The notes beneath the pieces are model-generated. The model was not told the origin of the DNA, ran no database searches, and saw nothing but the letters and a program-made list of their open reading frames with translations. Of a DNA stretch of 7,536 nucleotides, positions 1 through 5,685 are shown piece after piece; within the stretch, counting starts at the first letter, position 1; every line of letters begins with the position of its first letter. Where the stretch lies: contig JAJZCT010000153.1 in assembly GCA_021828925.1 (NCBI GenBank), positions 1 through 7,536 of the forward strand. The letters run 5' to 3'. Made by a program: the position numbers and the translations under genes. Source of the DNA: Planctomycetota bacterium. Lineage in GTDB: Bacteria > Planctomycetota > Phycisphaerae > WQYP01.

Positions 1-311
1 GCAATGCAAATCACGCCTTCACTCATGCTCACGATGGTGCCGGTTAATTCCGTCTGCGCCTGATTCATCGGGGCCAACCGGTACGGCGTGCGGGATTCAA
101 TATTTTTGTCAATCGCCTCCGTGAGGCGGAATTCCAAGCCGCGGCGAAAGGTATTGTTTTTCCAGATCGGCACCGCGATGGTATGAATGCCCGCCGGATA
201 AATGGACTTCATGGTGTATCCACACCCCGCGGGTAGTACCGCCAGAAGCATTAACACCAGCAATCCCGCCATGCTCCGCCCGTTGCGCAAAATATTCCGC
301 GAGATCGTCAC
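1..311 (-). CDS. lptE: LptE-like outer-membrane LPS-assembly lipoprotein, 3' part outside window
   Basis: Only the first 103 codons lie in the window; the reading frame is open to position 1. The start is GTG at 311-309, preceded by a strong GGAGG (323-319) with 7-base spacing, and it overlaps the upstream stop as GTGA, so coupled translation is likely. Residues 1-29 form a lipoprotein signal peptide: an Arg/Asn-rich n-region, hydrophobic core AGLLVLMLLAVL, then PAG before Cys30. The lipobox is imperfect, with Pro at -3 and Leu at -4. The mature part begins GYTMKSIYPAGIHTIAVPIW and continues with NNTFRRGLEFRLTEAI and a TPYRL stretch, matching the LptE pattern seen in planctomycetes. In the known pathway LptE plugs the LptD barrel that inserts LPS into the outer leaflet. 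Whether this organism makes LPS is not visible here. An in-frame ATG at 272 is a less likely start because it would remove most of the n-region. Confidence 0.78.
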   Translation of the reverse strand, partial: MTISRNILRNGRSMAGLLVLMLLAVLPAGCGYTMKSIYPAGIHTIAVPIWKNNTFRRGLEFRLTEAIDKNIESRTPYRLAPMNQAQTELTGTIVSMSEGVICI

Positions 312-1330
312 TTGATCGCCTCCGCCCCAAAATGCTCCACCATTTCCTTTTTGGCAATTTTTGCCCATTGCGTATCCGGCCAATCATTGATCACCCGATT
401 GTAATAATATCGGGCGGCCGCCGGCTTGCTGAAGCGAATATAAAACCGGGCAATTTCCAGTTCCTTACGGCCTTCAATTTGATAAATGCGCTCTTCCAAG
501 GCCTTCACCTGCAGCAATTGTGCAAAGTGCGGATATTCCTGCGTGAGAGTTTCAAGCTGCGCATCGGCATTTCGCAGAGGTGTGAGGTCAAATTTTACGC
601 CGCGAAAAGTGGCCAGCAGACATTGCACTTCCATTAAAGTCGCTTTGACCACAAACTGGCTGTACGGATACCGCCGCAGGAAATCCTGATAAGATTGAAA
701 CGCGCGATTAAAACGAGCATCGCCGTAGTAATAATCGGCGACACGAATACCCGCGAGTTCTGCTAAAGGTGATCCACGCTGCCGATCTTGTATGCGGCGT
801 AAAAGTTCCAGAGCGTCACCGGTAACTGGTAGAATACGCATACCCAGAAATTTCCGTTTGTATCCGCGAAGAAAGGCGCAGGCGATGTTATATTCCCGCC
901 GCAGGCATGGGCCATACAGCGGGCTGGTGGGGTAGTTATCCAGCAAATCTTCATACGCAAACAGGGCAGTGTATTTTGCTCCCATGGCGTTGTAAGCGTC
1001 GCCCCGCAGCAGCAGTACCTCCGGAGCCAGCGGATTGTTTTTATTGGCTTTAATCCATCGCCGGGCCAACTTAGGAATTCTTTGGGGATGACCGGAATTT
1101 AATTCGTGAATCATTTCCGCCACCTGCCCCGGCGGAGTATTGGGATCGGGCGCTACCAGCGGCACCCACACGCCGTTCTGCAATAGCCAGGAAGGCGTTG
1201 GCCGGGGCACAATCACGACAGCGCGGCAGCTACCGCCAAGTGCGGGCAGCAATAACAACAGCACGGCCAGCGCAAAAATTCTCGCCGTCAGGCAATGCAA
1301 ATCAGGCCGATGTTTCATGAACCATCTCAT
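308..1330 (-). CDS. BamD-like TPR outer-membrane assembly lipoprotein
   Basis: A 340-residue protein with TPR-like helices of the BamD/YfiO type. Residues 15-34 are a hydrophobic signal segment (ARIFALAVLLLLLPALGGS) before Cys35, suggesting a lipoprotein, although GGS before Cys is not a canonical lipobox. TPR-like units are visible near 105-135 (LLLRGDAYNAMGAKYTALFA), 195-225 (RVADYYYGDARFNRAFQSYQ) and 290-325 (ELEIARFYIRFSKPAAARYY followed by a DWPDTQWAKIA end). The last is the arrangement typical of the BamD C-terminal repeat. BamD supports BamA-driven beta-barrel insertion from the periplasmic face of the outer membrane. The protein is longer than E. coli BamD (about 245 residues), so it may be a lineage-specific paralogue rather than the true Bam subunit. 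The start is uncertain: ATG 1330 has no Shine-Dalgarno, while ATG 1318 (Met5) has a weak GAG and gives a cleaner signal peptide. It is followed directly by lptE through a GTGA overlap. Confidence 0.72.
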   Translation of the reverse strand: MRWFMKHRPDLHCLTARIFALAVLLLLLPALGGSCRAVVIVPRPTPSWLLQNGVWVPLVAPDPNTPPGQVAEMIHELNSGHPQRIPKLARRWIKANKNNPLAPEVLLLRGDAYNAMGAKYTALFAYEDLLDNYPTSPLYGPCLRREYNIACAFLRGYKRKFLGMRILPVTGDALELLRRIQDRQRGSPLAELAGIRVADYYYGDARFNRAFQSYQDFLRRYPYSQFVVKATLMEVQCLLATFRGVKFDLTPLRNADAQLETLTQEYPHFAQLLQVKALEERIYQIEGRKELEIARFYIRFSKPAAARYYYNRVINDWPDTQWAKIAKKEMVEHFGAEAIK

Positions 1331-1338
1331 GGGCGAAA

Positions 1339-1344
1339 AGTATA
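1339..1344 (-). promoter_or_regulatory. Candidate -10 box before the BamD-like gene
   Basis: Read on the minus strand, TATACT (5 of 6 to TATAAT) lies in the 51-base gap between the membrane-protein stop and the BamD-like start. The hexamer 17 bases upstream is GTGCAA, only 3 of 6 to TTGACA. Initiation about 7 bases downstream would fall at or next to ATG 1330, so such a transcript would be nearly leaderless for Met1 or use Met5 at 1318. This is a weak call made from the -10 box alone; read-through from the upstream gene is equally possible. Confidence 0.2.
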
Positions 1345-1381
1345 GGGCAAAGCGCGGTCGGTTGCACGATTTGTGAACCTG

Positions 1382-2254
1382 TCAGCTCTTGGTGCCCGGC
1401 ACGCCGGGTCCCGCCGGCGATCGCGGGGCCGAACCGGGGGTGCCGCGGTTGTCTCCCAGCATCATGCTTTGTAAGGGATGGCCAATGGCCAACCGCACGC
1501 CCGCGCGAAATCGCTCTGCGGTTACCAGCATCACCACCAGGGCCAGTACCGGCCATAAGACATATCTGCCTACAATTAAAATACGCTGATCAAACGAAAT
1601 ACCATGTCCCGGAGGAGGCAAAAATGCCAGGGCCAGGGTGCTGTGTAATTCATGCCAACCATACAGCACACCGGGAATCGGAAATCCCGGCAGCACATAT
1701 TGCCAGGGAAAAACCATAAACAGCAAAATAACCGACCAGATCAAACTGCGCGTCATATTTGCCACGCCCGGTGCCTGCGCTACCAAGATGACCAGCAGCG
1801 TGACAAAAATAATAACAGCCTGCGACCCAGATGCCAATAAACCCAGCAATTGCGTGATCGGGGCAATTAGATAATAGCTTTCACGCCACTGTCGCCGAAG
1901 GTTCAACCTCCGCCCGGCCTTTTCTCCCAGGACCATGCGGTCGGATTGATAATTTTCAATGCTTTGTCCATCAGCCCCGGCTGCGGGAAAACCCTCCAAG
2001 CTTTCCGGTAAGCCGGCCCGCAGAACCGGTTGTCGGCGCGATTGGGACAACGCGTCGCGGTGGCTTGAAGCATGGTGCACTACAATGACCGGATTGCCCG
2101 CCCGGTACGGCTGCGTGGTAAACCGCATAAGGATAAATCCCACCACCTGCAGCATCACGCTGAAAAACAGAACATAACCGAGAAAATTGCGTCCCGATCG
2201 CAGCGTGCGTAAAGCCACGCCATAATCACCATAAGGATGTACCGGAGCTGACAT
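1382..2254 (-). CDS. Multi-spanning membrane protein of unknown function
   Basis: I do not recognise this 290-residue protein. The chosen start is ATG 2254 (MSAPVHPYGDYG), with GGGA at 2265-2262 and 7-base spacing. The longer frame up to 2404 was refused because its first residues would be encoded by the palindrome at 2380-2426. Hydrophobic segments are visible near residues 24-44, 144-160 (possibly with another at 127-141), 169-188 and 227-246, which gives about four membrane spans. Between the first and second lies a polar loop (about 50-125) rich in Arg, Ser and Gln. Notable local motifs are VFPWQYVLPG (181-190) at the end of a span and the PIPGVLYGWHEL stretch after it. The C-terminal tail (about 265-290) is rich in Gly, Pro and Ser and is probably disordered. 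It is the first gene of the run leading to the BamD-like and LptE-like lipoproteins, 51 bases ahead of the former, so an envelope role is a reasonable inference but unproven. Confidence 0.72.
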   Translation of the reverse strand: MSAPVHPYGDYGVALRTLRSGRNFLGYVLFFSVMLQVVGFILMRFTTQPYRAGNPVIVVHHASSHRDALSQSRRQPVLRAGLPESLEGFPAAGADGQSIENYQSDRMVLGEKAGRRLNLRRQWRESYYLIAPITQLLGLLASGSQAVIIFVTLLVILVAQAPGVANMTRSLIWSVILLFMVFPWQYVLPGFPIPGVLYGWHELHSTLALAFLPPPGHGISFDQRILIVGRYVLWPVLALVVMLVTAERFRAGVRLAIGHPLQSMMLGDNRGTPGSAPRSPAGPGVPGTKS

Positions 2255-2342
2255 AACTATTTCCCAGAACCAAAAACGCCGCATTTCCCGCAGTGCCCTG
2301 CGCCGCCGATACCGTGTCCCGCCCGTCGGCGTAAGCCGTAAG

Positions 2343-2348
2343 TATACT
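2343..2348 (-). promoter_or_regulatory. Candidate -10 box for the membrane-protein gene
   Basis: The 8-base self-palindrome AGTATACT (2341-2348) gives TATACT on both strands. For the minus-strand gene, a hexamer TTCCAA 17 bases upstream matches TTGACA at only 3 of 6. The implied leader would be about 80 bases. This is a weak single-box call. A promoter here would not transcribe the small upstream reading frame that starts at 2361. Confidence 0.18.
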
Positions 2349-2379
2349 GGGATAGCAACACTGTTGGAATTCCTCCCGG

Positions 2380-2426
2380 AAAAGGTACCTGACACCTTTT
2401 CCAAAAAAAGGTGTCAGGTACCTTTT
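2380..2426. repeat. Perfect 21-bp inverted repeat, REP/MITE-like palindrome or terminator
   Basis: The arms 2380-2400 and 2406-2426 are exact reverse complements around a 5-base loop CCAAA (2401-2405). The core of the left arm is GGTACCTGACACC, flanked by AAAA and TTTT. On the plus strand the second arm runs into seven T (2423-2429), so a plus-strand transcript would form a strong intrinsic-terminator shape. The element lies between the starts of two divergent genes, where a terminator has no gene to end. That position suggests an inserted repetitive palindrome mobilised in trans, as REP elements are by Y1 (RAYT) transposases. No transposase gene is in the window. The palindrome itself is certain; its identity is inference. 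Confidence 0.85.
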
Positions 2427-2533
2427 TTTGTGTCTGATCGAGCAATTTGCGGGCGATTCGTGGTGCCGAATAACGGGCGGAATAAGAGGCGGCACTTGCG
2501 GGCCACAGGCGGTGCAACTATCTTTAGCCCCCT

Positions 2534-3754
2534 GTGAAGACGCGTGTCGGTATTCAATCAATGGCTGTGGTGACGCCGCTGGGCTATACGCCCCAGATGT
2601 TGTGGGCGGCCATCAGAGCCGATCAGCAGTTGGCAGATAGGGGCATAATTTCTCCAGAAGTAATAACGCGCCTGCGCAAAGAGGCTGCTGCGGACGCTGG
2701 AGCATTGGGCTTTCCCTTCCATGCCCAAAACGCTGAATGGCCGGGGATTTTGGCGGCGTCACGCGTGGATTACCACTTAGCACGCTGCGCCCTTCCCTCC
2801 ATGGATCAACTCGACCGTTCCATTGAACTGGGAATTATGGCATGTTTGCAAGCTCTGACGCAAGCCGGGTGGACTGCGGAAATCTGTTCCAAGCGCGATA
2901 CCGCGCTGTTGGTCGCAACCAGCAAAGGCCCAGTTTTGCGACTGCTGGAAGCGTGTGCGGTGCAGCATGTTGGGGGGCAACTCTCGGAAAGCCTTGCGTG
3001 GCACGTGGCGTTGGGGCCGGCGGCGTTGCAAACGGCACTGACAAAAATGATAAATCCCGGTGGGCCGGTGCAGACCCATGTTGCGGCCTGCGCCGGATCA
3101 TTAGTGGCCCTGCATCGTGCGTACCAGGGAATTAGTCGGGGAGAATTCAAGCGGGCGATTATTGTCTCGGCGGATGCGTCAATTCATCCCTTGTTTGAAC
3201 ATAGCTTCCAAAATTTAGGCGTTTTTGCCCGCCCCGATGAAAGCGGCCATCGGCATTGCCGCCCATTTGATATCGTCGGCCGCGGTTTCTTTATGAGTGA
3301 AGCGGCCGTGGCGGTGTGCCTTCAGGGTGGTGATGGCGGCAGCGTGGAAGTGGAGAACTGCCTGCTGATGGCCGATGCCACGCACTTATTGGCCCTTGAT
3401 CCAGTCGGAACTTCTCTGGAACGCGGGCTAAGGGCGTGTGCGGCGGGCAAGGAAGTCGCCTTTGTTCATGCCCATGCCGCCGGTACGCAACATGATCAGG
3501 TAGAATTATCCGCCATTAAGCGGGCATGCGGGGCGGAAGCAGCGGTTTTTTCCCATAAACGTTGGATTGGGCATTCACTGGGAGCGTCCGGGCTGCTAGG
3601 CGTGGTGATTTCAACAATGTGCCATCAGCATGGCGAGCTGCCAATGGGCCAAAAGTTTTCGCGGCCGGCCCGCAGCATTACCATAGGACAAGGCTTTGGC
3701 GGCCACATCGGCATGTGCGTTCTGGCGGGGTCAAGAGGCGAAAGAAGACCATAA
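2534..3754 (+). CDS. Beta-ketoacyl synthase (KAS/FabF-like, thiolase fold), orphan
   Basis: 406 residues, the usual length of a stand-alone ketosynthase. The N-terminus RVGIQSMAVVTPLG fits the first strand of the family and supports the GTG at 2534, although no Shine-Dalgarno is visible; an in-frame TAG at 2525 rules out anything longer. The nucleophile is Cys186 in HVAACAGSL. The PFDxxGRGFFMSEAA block is at 244-258. The first catalytic His is His314 (HAHAAGTQHD), the second is His347 in KRWIGHSLGASG with Lys342 conserved, and a GFGG loop is at 387-390. The family joins an acyl thioester to malonyl-ACP by decarboxylative condensation in fatty-acid, polyketide or related pathways. The usual AHGTxT after the first His reads AHAAGT and is one residue shorter up to the acidic pair, and the SFGFGG loop reads GQGFGG. 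No acyl carrier protein, ketoreductase or acyltransferase gene is adjacent, so the product cannot be named. FabF itself is unlikely given these deviations. Confidence 0.87.
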   Translation: MKTRVGIQSMAVVTPLGYTPQMLWAAIRADQQLADRGIISPEVITRLRKEAAADAGALGFPFHAQNAEWPGILAASRVDYHLARCALPSMDQLDRSIELGIMACLQALTQAGWTAEICSKRDTALLVATSKGPVLRLLEACAVQHVGGQLSESLAWHVALGPAALQTALTKMINPGGPVQTHVAACAGSLVALHRAYQGISRGEFKRAIIVSADASIHPLFEHSFQNLGVFARPDESGHRHCRPFDIVGRGFFMSEAAVAVCLQGGDGGSVEVENCLLMADATHLLALDPVGTSLERGLRACAAGKEVAFVHAHAAGTQHDQVELSAIKRACGAEAAVFSHKRWIGHSLGASGLLGVVISTMCHQHGELPMGQKFSRPARSITIGQGFGGHIGMCVLAGSRGERRP

Positions 3755-3837
3755 AGGTCGTAAGCAGAAGTCGTGGCCGCACGCGATGTGCCCATAACAT
3801 TACATCCCATAATATTTTTACTATTACGAAGAAGAAA

Positions 3838-3852
3838 ACTTTAGTGTAAAGT
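3838..3852. repeat. Small dyad in the ketosynthase-prepilin gap
   Basis: ACTTTA and TAAAGT are perfect 6-base inverted arms around GTG. The dyad sits in an AT-rich patch (about 3795-3852) within the 232-base gap 3755-3986. It could be an operator half-site pair, but it is short enough to arise by chance and is about 70 bases upstream of the candidate -35 box. I see no clear terminator for the ketosynthase gene in this gap. Confidence 0.3.
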
Positions 3853-3918
3853 GCATCAACGCGCTGGCTGGTGCGTTAGGCCAACTATGGGGATGGTTGT
3901 TTCCCGAGTTAAGTGATC

Positions 3919-3946
3919 CTGAAAAAGGGAATTGGCCACATAAAAT
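3919..3946 (+). promoter_or_regulatory. Candidate sigma-70-type promoter for the prepilin-like gene
   Basis: CTGAAA (3919-3924, 4 of 6 to TTGACA) and TAAAAT (3941-3946, 5 of 6 to TATAAT) are 16 bases apart. Initiation near 3953 would give a leader of about 34 bases carrying the AGGGG ribosome binding site. The position is plausible but the match is moderate. Confidence 0.3.
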
Positions 3947-3975
3947 CACGAAGGGTGTTTGACGCAGTTTATCAC

Positions 3976-3980
3976 AGGGG
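3976..3980 (+). promoter_or_regulatory. Ribosome binding site fixing the prepilin-like start
   Basis: AGGGG lies 6 bases before ATG 3987. It favours this start over the in-frame ATG at 4029 (Met15), which would shorten the leader peptide to 7 residues before the predicted cleavage site. Confidence 0.6.
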
Positions 3981-3986
3981 TAACGT

Positions 3987-4988
3987 ATGAAAATTGATTC
4001 TTCCACCGGCTGTCCCGCGACAATTGGGATGGGCCGGAAAATTCGGGCCTTTACGCTTATTGAATTGCTGGTGGTTATTTCCATTATCGCCCTGTTAATT
4101 TCGCTGCTGCTGCCTGCGCTGGCGCAGGCCCGCGCGGATGCCAATGCGATTGTGTGTGAAAGCAACATCCGACAACTTCTTACCAGCCTGCGCGAATATG
4201 TGCAAACCAATGACAGTACATTCCCACTCAATGGAATTCTGTTTCCTCATCCCGCGAACAGCTCAACAAATCCCACGGCTCAGGAAACCAGCGTCTGGGA
4301 CGCCACAGCAGATTATAATCTTTATTATGGTGGGCTGTATCCGTATCTGGCCGGCATTCCGCAAGCGCCGATGGTGCCGAACTTGCTCGGCTATGGAAGT
4401 TCTGCGCCGGCTGGTAGTCCGGCGGCAACCTTAAATTTGAATCCGCTGCACAACCGCTTTGCCCGCATTTTTATGTGTCCGGTGGATAATGGCATTCGCA
4501 CCAGCGCCGAAGCTCTACGGCTTGGCCCCGATGGCAGAACTGTATTAACCGGGCCTGGGAATGGCGGATTCTGGAGCTATTCCATCAATTCACTTCTGAA
4601 TTCACAATCTAAAGTCCTGCCCACCATATTCGGCAGTGGCGCAGGCGGAGGTAAAGGAGCTTACAGTACGCCATGGAGCTACGCCATCCGCGAATCCACC
4701 ATAACCAACCCCCGATTCCTGGTATTTCTTGAAGAATCCGCGCAAAAATCATTATTTAATGATGAGGTCATGGACCCCATCGGCTACAATACCGGTGATT
4801 ATTTAAGCTCCCGGCATAATGGGGGCGGTAACCTCGGATTCTGGGACGGCCATGTTGAATGGATGTCGCAGGTACAATATCACAATGCCCCCAACGCCAT
4901 GGGCGGCGGAGCCTCCGGTTCGCAGGCATTTGAAACGGCCATGCAGGACCCGCTGTTTCGCATGTTTGTGCCCGACGCCAATAATTAA
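3987..4988 (+). CDS. Prepilin-like secreted protein with N-terminal methylation motif and H-X9-DG signature
   Basis: 333 residues. A 21-residue leader ends in GRKIRA, followed by the type IV pilin/pseudopilin motif [20 protein letters not shown]. Cleavage is predicted between Ala21 and Phe22, with Glu26 as the conserved Glu at +5. Ala instead of the usual Gly at -1 is tolerated in this group. The hydrophobic helix continues to about residue 46. The body holds a CPVD motif at Cys164, common in these proteins, and the C-terminal part has His277, nine residues, then Asp287-Gly288 ([17 protein letters not shown]). That is the H-X9-DG signature of large prepilin-like families in planctomycetes. 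The protein would be processed by a prepilin peptidase and reach the periplasm or surface through a type II secretion or type IV pilus-like system. These proteins occur as many scattered paralogues; no secretion genes are adjacent. Its precise role is unknown. Confidence 0.88.
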   Translation: MKIDSSTGCPATIGMGRKIRAFTLIELLVVISIIALLISLLLPALAQARADANAIVCESNIRQLLTSLREYVQTNDSTFPLNGILFPHPANSSTNPTAQETSVWDATADYNLYYGGLYPYLAGIPQAPMVPNLLGYGSSAPAGSPAATLNLNPLHNRFARIFMCPVDNGIRTSAEALRLGPDGRTVLTGPGNGGFWSYSINSLLNSQSKVLPTIFGSGAGGGKGAYSTPWSYAIRESTITNPRFLVFLEESAQKSLFNDEVMDPIGYNTGDYLSSRHNGGGNLGFWDGHVEWMSQVQYHNAPNAMGGGASGSQAFETAMQDPLFRMFVPDANN

Positions 4989-5004
4989 CCCCAGGGACAA
5001 CTTC

Positions 5005-5685
5005 CTAACGTTTCCGCAGCAACACGGTGCTGCCCCCTTTGGCGTGCTGTCCGATTTGCACCATAGGTTCCCAGCTATCAGCATCCGGAACAATCAATTC
5101 GGTGCGGCTGCCAAAGGCGATCATGCCGAAGCGTTCTCCGCGTTTGAGCTGTCTTCCAACGGTAACCGGGCAGATGATCCGCCGGGCGATGGCACCGACA
5201 ATCTGCCGGACAATCGCGATGGGTGGATGATCCGGAGCCGGGGATGCTTTGAGTGTCAGGGTGTTGGATTGATTGCGTATCCCGGCTTGCGGGTTGCGGG
5301 CATCAAGAAATTCCCCCGGCTCAAAATGCACCGATGCAACAACGCCATCACATGGGCTTCTATTTATATGTACATCTAATACGCTTAAAAATATGCCAAT
5401 GCGCAAAGCCGGCCCGCCGAACGCTTCGTGGTGTTCCAACCGGCTAATTTCAACAACTTTGCCATCTGCGGGGGAAATCATCAGGCCGGGTTGATCCGGA
5501 ATGTCGCGCGGCGGATCGCGAAAAAACAACATACAGGCCAGTGTCACAAGCGCCATCAGGCCGGTGAGAACTGGCGTGATAAAATACAGCATCCCCATCA
5601 ATAATATGCCGGCCGTCAGCATGGGCAGCCAATAGCGCCAGCCGAAAAGCGAAAGCCCCAGCCACCGCGGATCTTTACCGTTCAT
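5005..5685 (-). CDS. psd: Phosphatidylserine decarboxylase, short proenzyme type
   Basis: 226 residues, typical of the short phosphatidylserine/archaetidylserine decarboxylase-related family. ATG 5685 is the chosen start: it has GAGGA (5695-5691) with 5-base spacing and overlaps the end of speA by 11 bases. A longer open frame to 5826 only shadows speA. Two membrane segments (about 20-36 and 38-56) precede FFRDPPR. Family motifs follow in order: SPADGKV (71-77), FLSVLDVHINRSP with His106 (99-111), GERFGMIAFGSRTEL (183-197), and GGST near the C-terminus. Self-cleavage between Gly218 and Ser219 would create the alpha chain with an N-terminal pyruvoyl cofactor. The site reads GGST rather than the LGST of E. 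coli Psd. The enzyme converts phosphatidylserine to phosphatidylethanolamine at the inner membrane. A phosphatidylserine synthase gene, a frequent neighbour, is not in the window. The stop lies 16 bases from the convergent prepilin-like gene. Confidence 0.9.
   Translation of the reverse strand: MNGKDPRWLGLSLFGWRYWLPMLTAGILLMGMLYFITPVLTGLMALVTLACMLFFRDPPRDIPDQPGLMISPADGKVVEISRLEHHEAFGGPALRIGIFLSVLDVHINRSPCDGVVASVHFEPGEFLDARNPQAGIRNQSNTLTLKASPAPDHPPIAIVRQIVGAIARRIICPVTVGRQLKRGERFGMIAFGSRTELIVPDADSWEPMVQIGQHAKGGSTVLLRKR

Noticed and set aside
109..387. 92-residue minus-strand open frame
   Set aside because: It lies out of frame over the LptE-like start and the end of the BamD-like gene, has no family motif, and the alternative frame has a strong RBS, a lipoprotein signal and LptE features.
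2255..2404. N-terminal extension of the membrane protein to a TTG at 2404
   Set aside because: The added residues would be encoded by the palindrome and an Arg-rich low-quality stretch; the ATG at 2254 has its own RBS.
3859..3950. Possible riboswitch in the leader of the prepilin-like gene
   Set aside because: Only short scattered pairings were found and no recognisable conserved core of a known riboswitch class.
3959..3964. TTGACG as a -35 box for the prepilin-like gene
   Set aside because: A -10 box at normal spacing would overlap the start codon, and no TATAAT-like hexamer is there.
3824..4231. 135-residue minus-strand open frame antisense to the prepilin-like gene
   Set aside because: It is a mirror of the pilin coding frame, with no motif and composition typical of a shadow frame.
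4819..5379. 186-residue plus-strand open frame spanning the prepilin-like end and psd
   Set aside because: It overlaps two genes with clear catalytic or signature motifs on other frames; its sequence shows no family pattern.
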